Source: Mycolicibacterium rutilum
GTDB lineage: Bacteria > Actinomycetota > Actinomycetes > Mycobacteriales > Mycobacteriaceae
Reading direction: 5' to 3'
Length of the DNA: 64,000 bases
NCBI RefSeq assembly: GCF_900108565.1
Contig: NZ_LT629971.1
Span: 5,146,001-5,210,000 of the forward strand
The notes under the pieces were generated by a model. It worked only from the letters and a program-made list of their open reading frames with translations. It was not told where the DNA came from and made no database searches. Positions 22,784 through 30,438 of the stretch are shown here, piece by piece. The number at the start of each line of letters is the position of its first letter. Position 1 is the stretch's first letter. The translations under genes and the position numbers were made by a program.

Positions 22784-23815
22784 TCAGCCGAAGAACTCGG
22801 CGGCGTCGTCGTAGCGGCTCTGCGGCACCAGCTTCAGCTGGCGCACCGCGTCGGCCAGCGGCACCCGGCCGATCTCCTGGCCGCGCAGCGAGACCATCAT
22901 CCCGTACTCCCCCGCGTGCGCGGCGTCGGCGGCGTTGACCCCGAAGCGGGTGGCCAGCACGCGGTCGAACGGCGTCGGCGTGCCGCCGCGCTGTACGTGG
23001 CCGAGCACGGTGACCCGCACCTCTTTGTTGATCCGCTTTTCCACCTCGAGCGCCAACTGCTGCGCGACACCGGTGAACCGCTCGTGGCCGAATTCGTCGA
23101 TGCCGCCCTGGCGCAGCTGCATCGACCCCTCGGCGGGCTTGGCGCCTTCGGCGACCACGCAGATGAAGTGCGAATCACCGCGCACGAAGCGCTGTTTGAT
23201 CAGCCGGCAGACCTCTTCGACGTCGAACGGTTGCTCGGGGATCAGCGTCATGTGCGCGCCCGACGCCAGCCCGGCGTTGAGCGCGATCCAGCCGGCGTGC
23301 CGTCCCATCACCTCGACGAGCATCACCCGCTGATGCGATTCGGCGGTGCTGTGCAGCCGGTCGATCGCCTCGCTGGCCACCCCCAGCGCGGTGTCGTGGC
23401 CGAACGTGACGTCGGTGCAGTCGATGTCGTTGTCGATGGTCTTGGGTACGCCGACGACCGGCACGTTCTCCTCGGACAGCCAGTGCGCGGCGGTCAGCGT
23501 GCCCTCGCCGCCGATCGGGATCAGCACGTCGATGCCGTTGTCGTCGAGGGTCTGCTTGATCTGGTCCAGCCCGGCGCGCAGCTTCTCGGGATGCACCCGC
23601 GCGGTGCCGAGCATGGTGCCGCCCTTGGCCAGCAGCCGGTCGTTGCGGTCGTCGTTGGCCAGCTGGATGCGCCGGTTCTCCAGCAGCCCGCGCCAGCCGT
23701 CGAGGAATCCGACAACCGACGAGCCGTACCGCACGTCGCAGGTGCGCACCACGGCTCTGATCACCGCGTTCAGTCCAGGACAGTCACCGCCGCCGGTCAG
23801 CACTCCGATCCGCAT
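22784..23815 (-). CDS. pfkA: 6-phosphofructokinase
   Basis: Phosphorylates fructose 6-phosphate in glycolysis. The 343-residue protein has GGGDCPGLNAVIRAVV at the N-terminus, PIGGEGTL near residue 100, the catalytic TIDNDI and the substrate loop MGRHAGWIA. The residue equivalent to E. coli Gly104 is Gly (G105), which predicts ATP rather than pyrophosphate, while the position equivalent to 124 is Lys (K125), a combination seen in streptomycete ATP enzymes. It lies between gatA and gatB on the same strand, with a strong palindrome in the gap to gatA. Confidence 0.95.
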   Translation of the reverse strand: MRIGVLTGGGDCPGLNAVIRAVVRTCDVRYGSSVVGFLDGWRGLLENRRIQLANDDRNDRLLAKGGTMLGTARVHPEKLRAGLDQIKQTLDDNGIDVLIPIGGEGTLTAAHWLSEENVPVVGVPKTIDNDIDCTDVTFGHDTALGVASEAIDRLHSTAESHQRVMLVEVMGRHAGWIALNAGLASGAHMTLIPEQPFDVEEVCRLIKQRFVRGDSHFICVVAEGAKPAEGSMQLRQGGIDEFGHERFTGVAQQLALEVEKRINKEVRVTVLGHVQRGGTPTPFDRVLATRFGVNAADAAHAGEYGMMVSLRGQEIGRVPLADAVRQLKLVPQSRYDDAAEFFG

Positions 23816-23828
23816 GTCTTCATCCTCC

Positions 23829-23888
23829 CCGAGCGCACGGTTGTTCGCGCCCTCTGTCGGCGTTTGCGTTCAACTACCGTGCGCTCGG
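23829..23888. terminator. Long-loop inverted repeat between gatA and pfkA
   Basis: CCGAGCGCACGGT (23829-23841) pairs perfectly with ACCGTGCGCTCGG (23876-23888); the stem continues four more bases with one mismatch. The core CCGAGCGCACG is the same as in the palindrome at 50639-50699. It could end gatA transcription or be a member of a dispersed palindrome family. Confidence 0.5.
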
Positions 23889-23893
23889 CGGGT

Positions 23894-25381
23894 CTAGAGC
23901 GCGGTGGGCAACTCTCCGCGCGCGGCCTCGTAGGCGGCGCCGACGCGGTACAGCCGGTCGTCGGCCAGCGCGGGCGCCATGATCTGCAGCCCGACCGGCA
24001 GGTTGTCGTCCGACGACAGCCCAGACGGCACCGACATCCCGCAGTGGCCCGCGAGGTTCAGCGGCAGCGTGCACAGGTCGAACAGGTACATCGCCAGCGG
24101 GTCGTCGACCTTCTCCCCCAGCGGGAACGCCGTGGTCGGAGTCGCCGGCGAGATCAGCACGTCGACCTTCTTGTAGGCCTCGTCGAGGTCGCGCGCGATC
24201 AGCGTGCGCACCTTCTGCGCCTGGTTGTAATACGCGTCGTAATAACCCGCCGACAGCGCGTAGGTGCCGATCATGATGCGCCGCTTGACTTCCGCGCCGA
24301 ACCCGGCGGCGCGGGTCATCGCCATGACCTCCTCGGCGCTGTGCGTTCCGTCATCGCCGACCCGCAGCCCGTAGCGCATCGCGTCGAAACGGGCGAGGTT
24401 CGATGACACCTCCGAGGGCAGGATCAGGTAGTAGGCGGGCAGCGAGTAGTCGAAGTGCGGGCAGTCGACCTCGCTGACCTCCGCGCCCAGCGCGGTGAGC
24501 TGTTCGACGGCGGCGCTGAACGACGCCAGCACACCGGCCTGGTAGCCGTCGCCACGCAGCTGTTTGACCACACCGATTCGGACGCCCGTCAGATCGCCCG
24601 ACGCCCCCGCCCTGGCCGCGGCCACCACGTCGGGCACCGCGGCGTCGACGGAGGTGGAGTCGCGGGGGTCGTGGCCGGCGATCACCTGGTGCAGCAGCGC
24701 GGTGTCGAGCACCGTGCGCGCGCACGGCCCACCCTGGTCCAGCGACGACGCGCACGCGATCAGCCCGTACCGCGACACCGTGCCGTAGGTCGGTTTGACG
24801 CCGACCGTCGCGGTCAGCGCCGCCGGCTGACGGATCGAGCCGCCGGTGTCGGTGCCGATGGCCAGCGGCGCCTGGAACGCCGCGAGCGCGGCCGCACTGC
24901 CGCCACCCGAACCGCCCGGGACGCGGTCGACGTTCCACGGGTTGCGGGTCGGGCCGTAGGCAGAGTTCTCCGTGGACGAACCCATCGCGAACTCGTCCAT
25001 ATTCGTCTTGCCGAGGATCGGGATCCCGGCGGCGCGCAACCGGATCGTCACCGTCGCGTCGTACGGCGACGTCCACCCCTCCAGGATCTTGGAACCGCAC
25101 GTGGTCGGCATGTCGGTGGTGGTGAACACGTCCTTGAGCGCCAGCGGCACCCCGCTCAGCGGTGACGGCAGCGTCTCGCCGGCGGCCACCGCGGCGTCGA
25201 CGGTGGCGGCCGCTGCGAGCGCGTGCTCCTCTGCGACATGCAGGAACGCGTGGTACTGATCGTCGGTCGCCGCGATCTGGTCCAGGCACGCGCGGGTGAC
25301 CTCGGTCGACGACACCTCCTTGGCGGCGATCCGGGTCGCCAGCGTCGCCGCGTCCAGCCGGATCAGCTCGGAGTCGCTCAT
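23894..25381 (-). CDS. gatA: Asp/Glu-tRNA(Asn/Gln) amidotransferase subunit A
   Basis: Glutaminase/amidase subunit of GatCAB, releasing ammonia for transamidation. The 495-residue amidase-signature protein has the full Ser-cisSer-Lys triad: Lys83 (LALKDV), Ser158 (GGSGGGS) and Ser182 (TGGSIRQPA), with the 75- and 24-residue spacing of known GatA proteins. The start overlaps the gatC stop by four bases (ATGA), so both are made together. Downstream lies pfkA after 78 bp containing a strong inverted repeat. Confidence 0.97.
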   Translation of the reverse strand: MSDSELIRLDAATLATRIAAKEVSSTEVTRACLDQIAATDDQYHAFLHVAEEHALAAAATVDAAVAAGETLPSPLSGVPLALKDVFTTTDMPTTCGSKILEGWTSPYDATVTIRLRAAGIPILGKTNMDEFAMGSSTENSAYGPTRNPWNVDRVPGGSGGGSAAALAAFQAPLAIGTDTGGSIRQPAALTATVGVKPTYGTVSRYGLIACASSLDQGGPCARTVLDTALLHQVIAGHDPRDSTSVDAAVPDVVAAARAGASGDLTGVRIGVVKQLRGDGYQAGVLASFSAAVEQLTALGAEVSEVDCPHFDYSLPAYYLILPSEVSSNLARFDAMRYGLRVGDDGTHSAEEVMAMTRAAGFGAEVKRRIMIGTYALSAGYYDAYYNQAQKVRTLIARDLDEAYKKVDVLISPATPTTAFPLGEKVDDPLAMYLFDLCTLPLNLAGHCGMSVPSGLSSDDNLPVGLQIMAPALADDRLYRVGAAYEAARGELPTAL

Positions 25382-25677
25382 TCGGCCTCCCCGAGGATCC
25401 GCGGCACCGCGAACCGGCCCTCGGCCGCTTTGGGCGCCTGGTCGAGCGCCTCCTCCTGCGACAGGCAGGGGGTGACGACGTCGGGGCGGAACACGTTGAC
25501 GTCGGTGAGCGGGTTGTCGGTGGGGTCGACGCCGGCGACGTCGACGGCCTGGATCTGGCTGACATGGCCGATGATGGCGTCCAACTGCCCGGCGTAGCTG
25601 TCCAGCTCGTCCTCGGTCAGAGCGAGGCGGGCCAGCCGCGCCAGATGGGCGACCTCGTCTCGGGAGATTTGCGACAC
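25378..25677 (-). CDS. gatC: Asp/Glu-tRNA(Asn/Gln) amidotransferase subunit C
   Basis: The 99-residue GatC stabilises GatA and links it to GatB. Characteristic features are the N-terminal ISRDEVAHLARLARLALTED and the C-terminal FRPDVVTPCLSQEEAL followed by FAVPRIL. The GTG start at 25677 gives VSQISRDEV; the frame remains open upstream but family conservation begins here. First gene of the gat transcript, divergent from the ACT-domain gene with about 80 bp between starts. Confidence 0.95.
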   Translation of the reverse strand: MSQISRDEVAHLARLARLALTEDELDSYAGQLDAIIGHVSQIQAVDVAGVDPTDNPLTDVNVFRPDVVTPCLSQEEALDQAPKAAEGRFAVPRILGEAE

Positions 25678-25756
25678 GACACGCAGCCTAGTCATCGCCG
25701 TTCGGCCGGCTGAGGCCGGAATGCTCGGCGTCTGGTGCTGTGAAACAGTGTTGCGC

Positions 25757-26413
25757 GTGCGTTCGTACCTACTGCGGGTCCAGCTCGAGGATCGACCAGG
25801 CAGCCTCGGCTCACTGGCCGTGGCGCTGGGATCCGTCGGCGCCGACATCTTGTCGCTGGACGTCGTCGAGCGGGCTGCCGGGTACGCCGTCGACGACATC
25901 GTCGTCGAACTGCCCGCGGGCGCGATGCCCGACATGCTGATCACCGCCGCCGAGCAGATCAAGGGCGTCTACGTCGACAGCATCCGGCCGCACACCGGGC
26001 TGCTGGAGGCGCACCGCGAACTCGAGCTGATCGACCACATCGCGGCCGCACCCCGCGACGGCAAACTGCAGGTGCTCGTCGACGAGGCACCGCGGGTGCT
26101 GCGCGTGGGGTGGACCAGCGTGATCCGGCTGACCGATGCGGGCCCCGAACGGGTCGTCGGCAGCCCGGGCGCCCCCGAGACACAGGCCGCGCAGACGCCG
26201 TGGCTGCCGCTCGACCACGCCGAGGCCCTCGACGCCGACGCCGACTGGGTGCCAAAGTGGTGGCGCGACATGGACACCACGCTGGCCGCCGCCCCGCTCG
26301 GCGACCCCGCGACCGCGGTGGTACTCGGCCGCCCCGGCGGCCCGCTGTTTCGGCCCTCCGAGGTCGCGCGGCTGGGGTATCTGGCGGGTATTGTCGCGAC
26401 CATCCTGCGCTGA
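25757..26413 (+). CDS. ACT-domain protein
   Basis: A 218-residue cytosolic protein with an N-terminal ACT domain (YLLRVQLEDRPGSLGSLAVA, then GADILSLDVVE) and a C-terminal region with an Asp/Trp-rich segment (DADWVPKWWRDMDTTL) and FRPSEVARLGYLAGIV. ACT domains usually sense amino acids; no ligand is known for this one. I chose GTG 25757 by comparison with the remembered start of Rv3013 (MPSYLLRI-type); GTG 25748 or the ATG at 25721 are alternatives. Confidence 0.8.
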   Translation: MRSYLLRVQLEDRPGSLGSLAVALGSVGADILSLDVVERAAGYAVDDIVVELPAGAMPDMLITAAEQIKGVYVDSIRPHTGLLEAHRELELIDHIAAAPRDGKLQVLVDEAPRVLRVGWTSVIRLTDAGPERVVGSPGAPETQAAQTPWLPLDHAEALDADADWVPKWWRDMDTTLAAAPLGDPATAVVLGRPGGPLFRPSEVARLGYLAGIVATILR

Positions 26414-26494
26414 CTTCCGGCGCCCTGAACGGCTGTTACCGTTGGCAGCGATCGCCACTGACCGCACCGCTCAACGTCGAACGGAAGGTTCCGC

Positions 26495-27106
26495 GTGGAC
26501 ACGCTGCTGATCCTGCTCGCCGCCGTGCTCCTCATCGCGGCCATCATCGTTCTGGTCAAGGCGCTGCAGCGGCCCAAGAAGCCCGCCCGCTCGTCCGGAC
26601 GCGAAGACCCGCTGAAGTTCGCGGCCACGATGCCGCAGTTCGGGCCGCGCCAACTCGGGCCCGGCGCCATCGTCGCGCACGGCGGCATCGACTACGTCGT
26701 GCGCGGCAGCGTCACCCTGCGGCAGGGCCCGTTCGTCTGGTGGGAGCACCTGCTCGAGGGCGGGCCGGAGCCGGTGTGGTTCAGCGTCGAGGAGGACGAG
26801 GGCCGCCTCGAGCTGATGATGTGGACGCGTCGCAAGGATCTCGCGCTGCAGCCCGACGGTGAACTCGTCGTCGACGGCCAGCAGTGTCGGGAAACCGAGC
26901 GCGGCCACGCATCTTTCACCACCGAAGGCACCACGGGGCTGCCCGCGGGCGGCGAGATGGACTTCGTCGACTACGCCAACGCCGACGAGACGCTCCTGCT
27001 CGGATTCGAGCGGTGGGCGCCCGACATGCCCTGGGAGATCTCGACCGGCACGCCGGTGCGGCCCGGCGAGCTCACGGTCTACCCCGCGCCGCCGCCGACA
27101 AGCTAG
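26495..27106 (+). CDS. DUF4178 membrane-anchored protein
   Basis: A 203-residue protein with one N-terminal membrane helix (LLILLAAVLLIAAIIVLVKAL) and a cytoplasmic DUF4178 domain of beta-sandwich type (GPGAIVAHGGIDYVVRGSVTL, WWEHLLEGG, VWFSVEEDEG, LGFERWAP). The GTG start at 26495 is preceded by GGAAGG. First gene of a five-gene block with DUF2617, DUF4247, DUF350 and an SpeE-like membrane protein. DUF4178 genes recur beside DUF350 and aminopropyltransferase genes in many bacteria; the molecular role is unknown. Corresponds to Rv2597. Confidence 0.82.
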   Translation: MDTLLILLAAVLLIAAIIVLVKALQRPKKPARSSGREDPLKFAATMPQFGPRQLGPGAIVAHGGIDYVVRGSVTLRQGPFVWWEHLLEGGPEPVWFSVEEDEGRLELMMWTRRKDLALQPDGELVVDGQQCRETERGHASFTTEGTTGLPAGGEMDFVDYANADETLLLGFERWAPDMPWEISTGTPVRPGELTVYPAPPPTS

Positions 27107-27115
27107 GGCATCCGG

Positions 27116-27616
27116 GTGCCGCTTCATCGACTCGCCGTGAGCCCGGCCGACGTGTCCGGGTCCACGCTGCGCCTCGCGCTCAACGCCCCCGCCCCTACCC
27201 CACTGGCCACGCGGGTGCTGCACCACCCCGACGGCACCACCCTGACCCTCGGTGTGCTCGGCGCGTCGCACCTCGTCACCGTCGACGCCGCCGATCACGC
27301 GTTCTCCGAAGAGGTTTCGTGCACCGCGCAGTCCGACGCGGCACTGCCCGGCCACGCCACCGCCCCCGGGTACCGCATCCGGTCGCGCACCGAGATCCGC
27401 GGCGCCGCCGACTTCCACCGGCTGGCGCACACGCTGCGCGACAACTGTGAGCGGCACGGCGGCTGGCTCGGCGGGGTCTTCCCCGGCGACGACGCGGCGC
27501 TGACCGCCCTGTGCGCCGAACCGGGCCCCGCCGGATGGCGGTGGCAGACCTGGCATCTGTATCCGAGTGAGGCCGGCGGCACCGTCGTCCACACCACCAG
27601 CCGGTGGCAGCGGTGA
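27116..27616 (+). CDS. DUF2617 family protein
   Basis: A 166-residue soluble protein of the DUF2617 family (Rv2598-like). Visible conserved parts are LGVLGASHLVTVD, RIRSRTEIRGAADFHRLAHTLR and the C-terminal WHLYPSEAGGTVVHTTSRW. No metal or catalytic motif is obvious, and no signal or membrane segment. The GTG start at 27116 lies 9 bp after the DUF4178 stop, and its stop overlaps the next start (GTGA). Function unknown; constant membership in this block suggests it acts with the membrane proteins. Confidence 0.8.
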   Translation: MPLHRLAVSPADVSGSTLRLALNAPAPTPLATRVLHHPDGTTLTLGVLGASHLVTVDAADHAFSEEVSCTAQSDAALPGHATAPGYRIRSRTEIRGAADFHRLAHTLRDNCERHGGWLGGVFPGDDAALTALCAEPGPAGWRWQTWHLYPSEAGGTVVHTTSRWQR

Positions 27617-28047
27617 GCCGCACCGCGCTGTTCCTGCTCGCCGCCGGCCTCGCGGCCGCCGGGATCGCGTGCCTGGTCCTGGGAATCTCGTTGCAGAACC
27701 GCGACATTCGCACCCACATCGAGGAGAACTACGCCGCCTACTCGCGCACCACCGAAGCCGACAGCTACGAGTGCACCGGGTCCCCCAGCGAGGTCGCCGA
27801 CCGGCTCGCCGAGTACCAGAGCCCCGAGGCGCGAGCCAGCGACCGGGGCACCGAGTACCTGCGCTACGAGGACGACATCGTGATCGTCGGGCCCGCCGGC
27901 GACCGGCCGTGCACCATCCGCGTCGAAGACGTGCGCGGCGGCAGATACATGGGCGGCGGCTTCATCTTCCTCGGGCCGGGCTTCTTTCCCGGCGCACCGG
28001 CGGGCGGTTCAGGCGGCAGCCCCGGCGGACCGGGCGGGACGAAATGA
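27613..28047 (+). CDS. DUF4247 membrane-anchored protein
   Basis: A 144-residue protein with one N-terminal membrane helix (TALFLLAAGLAAAGIACLVL), an extracytoplasmic DUF4247 domain containing two Cys (YECTGSP and DRPCTIRVED) that may form a disulfide, and a Gly-rich tail ending GGSGGSPGGPGGTK. The GTG start at 27613 overlaps the DUF2617 stop. Matches Rv2599 in position within the block. Function unknown. Confidence 0.8.
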   Translation: MSRTALFLLAAGLAAAGIACLVLGISLQNRDIRTHIEENYAAYSRTTEADSYECTGSPSEVADRLAEYQSPEARASDRGTEYLRYEDDIVIVGPAGDRPCTIRVEDVRGGRYMGGGFIFLGPGFFPGAPAGGSGGSPGGPGGTK

Positions 28048-28081
28048 CAAGCGCGTCAGGCCGATCAGCTAAGGAGAACCC

Positions 28082-28540
28082 ATGATTGTGGCCATGGTCG
28101 AGTTCGGCACCATCAGCGGCGAGAACCTCGTCCAGAACGTGGTCGCCGCGGTCTTGTACTTCATCATCGGCGTCGCGGTCCTCGCCGCGGGGTTCGCGAT
28201 GGCCGACGCATTGACCCCGGGCAACCTGCGCCGGCTGGTGTTCGTCGAGCGGCGACCCAACGCGGTCGCCGTCGCGTCGGGGATGTACGCCGCCCTGGCG
28301 ATCGTGGTGATCTCGGCGATCGTGGCCAGTTCCAACGACCTGGGCCAGGGACTCGTCGACGCCGCCGTGTACGGCCTCGTCGGTGTCGTGCTGCAGGGGG
28401 TCGCGCTGGTAGTGCTCGAAGCCGTCGTGCCCGGCCGGTTCCGCGACCTGATCGGCGAGGAGCGGCTGCATCCGGCTGCCATCGCCACCGCGGTGATGCT
28501 GCTGGCCGTGGGAGGGGTGAACGCCGCGGCGCTGTCATGA
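28082..28540 (+). CDS. DUF350 integral membrane protein
   Basis: A 152-residue protein with four membrane helices arranged as two DUF350 repeats (AAVLYFIIGVAVLAAGFAMA and AAVYGLVGVVLQGVALVVLE). ATG 28082 is preceded by AAGGAGA. DUF350 proteins (E. coli YjfL is one) recur with polyamine-related enzymes and DUF4178 proteins. The stop overlaps the SpeE-like start by four bases (ATGA), so membrane component and enzyme are translationally coupled. Matches Rv2600. Transport or scaffold role is inference. Confidence 0.85.
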   Translation: MIVAMVEFGTISGENLVQNVVAAVLYFIIGVAVLAAGFAMADALTPGNLRRLVFVERRPNAVAVASGMYAALAIVVISAIVASSNDLGQGLVDAAVYGLVGVVLQGVALVVLEAVVPGRFRDLIGEERLHPAAIATAVMLLAVGGVNAAALS

Positions 28541-30117
28541 CGGTGACCGGGGACGTCTCGACACCAACCCCGCGGCTGGGCGGGTCGGCCACGCGCTGGC
28601 GCGCGGTGCTGTTCGCGGCCGTCGCGACGTGCGCGGCGTGCGGCATCGTCTACGAGCTGGCGCTGTTGACGCTGTCGACCAGCCTGCACGGTGGCGGGGT
28701 GACCGCGATGTCGCTGATCGTCGCCGGTTACGTCGCGGCACTCGGCGTGGGCGCCCTGCTGGTCAAACCGGTGCTGCACCGCGCAGGGCCGGTCTTCATC
28801 GCCGTGGAGATCGCGCTGGCGATTGTCGGCGGACTGTCGGCGGCCGCCCTGTACGTGGCGTTCGCGTTCATCGGCGGCTCGCTGTGGGTGCTGGCGATCG
28901 GCACCGCGCTGATCGGAGGCCTGGTCGGCGCCGAGGTGCCGCTGCTGATGACGCTGCTGCAGCGCGGGCGGGTCGCGGCCGACACCGACACCGGACGGGT
29001 GCTGGCGAACCTCAACGCCGCCGATTACCTGGGTGCGCTGATCGGCGGTCTGTTGTGGCCGTTCCTGTTGCTCCCGCAGCTGGGCATGATCCGCGGCGCG
29101 GCGGCCACCGGGATCATCAACGTGGTCGCGGCGGCGGTGGTCGCGTTGTTTCTGCTGCGCCGCATCGTCAGTGGACGCGAACTGGCCGCCGCGCTCATCG
29201 CGCTGGCGGCGGCGCTGGCGCTGCTGGTGACGCTGCTGGCCGGCGCCGACGGCATCCAGACCTCGACACGCCAACGGCTCTACGGCGATCCGATCGTGGC
29301 GTACCGGCAGTCGGCCTACCAGGAGATCGTCGTCACCCGGCGCGGGGCCGACACCCGGCTCTATCTCGATGGCGGACTGCAGTTCTCGACGCGTGACGAG
29401 TACCGCTATACCGAGAGCCTGGTCTACCCCGCGCTGGCGGACGGTCCGCGTTCGGTGCTCGTACTCGGCGGCGGCGACGGCCTGGCGGCTCGAGAGCTGT
29501 TACGGCACAACGCGATCGAGAACATCGTGCAGGTCGAGCTGGATCCCGCCGTGATCGACGTGGCCCGCTCGACGCTGCGTGACGCCAACGCAGGCGCGCT
29601 GGACGACCCCCGCGTGCACGTCGTCATCCACGACGCGATGACGTGGCTGCGCGACCGTCCCGACGGTGTGCCCGTCGGGGGTTTCGACGCGGTGATCGTC
29701 GACCTGCCCGATCCGGACACCCCGGCGCTGGGGCGGCTGTACTCCGTGGAGTTCTACGCGTTGATCAGCGGCGTCCTGGCACCCGACGGCCTGGTCTCGG
29801 TGCAGGCGGGCAGCCCGTTCTCCACGCCGGACGCGTACTGGCGCACGGTGTCGTCGATTCGGGCGGCCGGTTACGCGGTGACCCCGTACCACGTGCACGT
29901 GCCGACGTTCGGGGACTGGGGTTTCGTGCTGGCGCGTCGCGGCGCGACGGCCCCGACACCGACGGTTCCGGCCGGCGCCCCGCCGCTGCGGTATCTCGAC
30001 CAGCGAGCGTTGGACGCCGCCACTGTGTTCGGCGGCGACACCGCGTCGCGCGAGCTGGAGCCGTCGACGCTGGATCACCCGCGCGTCGTCGACGATGTGC
30101 GGCGCGGGTACCGCTGA
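28537..30117 (+). CDS. speE: Membrane-embedded aminopropyltransferase (spermidine-synthase-like)
   Basis: A 526-residue fusion: about seven membrane helices in residues 20-245, then a spermidine-synthase domain. The dcSAM/SAM-binding loop is VLVLGGGDGLAARELL, followed by the acidic VELDPAVIDVARS, DDPRVHVVIHDAM and the active-site region VDLPDPDTPALGRLYS, where soluble enzymes have a DxxDP motif. Transfer of an aminopropyl group is the family reaction; whether the acceptor is putrescine or another amine at the membrane is not known. No S-adenosylmethionine decarboxylase gene is in the window. Matches Rv2601. Confidence 0.88.
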   Translation: MTVTGDVSTPTPRLGGSATRWRAVLFAAVATCAACGIVYELALLTLSTSLHGGGVTAMSLIVAGYVAALGVGALLVKPVLHRAGPVFIAVEIALAIVGGLSAAALYVAFAFIGGSLWVLAIGTALIGGLVGAEVPLLMTLLQRGRVAADTDTGRVLANLNAADYLGALIGGLLWPFLLLPQLGMIRGAAATGIINVVAAAVVALFLLRRIVSGRELAAALIALAAALALLVTLLAGADGIQTSTRQRLYGDPIVAYRQSAYQEIVVTRRGADTRLYLDGGLQFSTRDEYRYTESLVYPALADGPRSVLVLGGGDGLAARELLRHNAIENIVQVELDPAVIDVARSTLRDANAGALDDPRVHVVIHDAMTWLRDRPDGVPVGGFDAVIVDLPDPDTPALGRLYSVEFYALISGVLAPDGLVSVQAGSPFSTPDAYWRTVSSIRAAGYAVTPYHVHVPTFGDWGFVLARRGATAPTPTVPAGAPPLRYLDQRALDAATVFGGDTASRELEPSTLDHPRVVDDVRRGYR

Positions 30118-30120
30118 CCG

Positions 30121-30375
30121 TCAGCCGCCCGCCGGGACCGGCCAGCGGTCGTTGACGTCGGCGTTGGTGTCCTTGCGGGCGCAGTGCGCACAGCAGAAGA
30201 TCGCTTCTTCGGTCTCGATTCCGTGTCCCAGGATGCGACATCCGCAGTGCGCGCACTCCGGAGCCAGCTGCACCGCCGCGCATTCCACGCTGTCGAACGT
30301 CGCGTTGCGGCCGTCGGGCCACGTCACCGTGAACGCCTTGTCGTAGTCGTTGCCGCAGGTATCGCAGATCGCCAT
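30121..30375 (-). CDS. Small zinc-ribbon protein
   Basis: An 84-residue cytosolic protein with three Cys pairs: CDTCGNDY at residues 4-11, CAHCGCRI in the middle and CCAHCARKD near the end, enough for one or two zinc sites. I chose ATG 30375 (MAICDTC), which has AAGGAG five bases upstream; two GTG codons just before it are less well placed. It ends 3 bp from the SpeE-like stop on the other strand and lies downstream of ligA on the same strand. I recognise no specific function; proteins of this shape are often annotated as metallothionein-like or Prokaryotic zinc-ribbon. Confidence 0.7.
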   Translation of the reverse strand: MAICDTCGNDYDKAFTVTWPDGRNATFDSVECAAVQLAPECAHCGCRILGHGIETEEAIFCCAHCARKDTNADVNDRWPVPAGG

Positions 30376-30438
30376 CACCACTCCTTGTCGGTTCGCCCCT
30401 TCGGGTGCCCGGTGGATGCGGCGAACAAACGCGCGGGC

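Noticed and set aside
28069..29274. 401-codon minus-strand open frame opposite the DUF350 and SpeE-like genes
   Set aside because: Shadow frame of high-GC coding sequence; the plus strand has clear membrane and dcSAM motifs.
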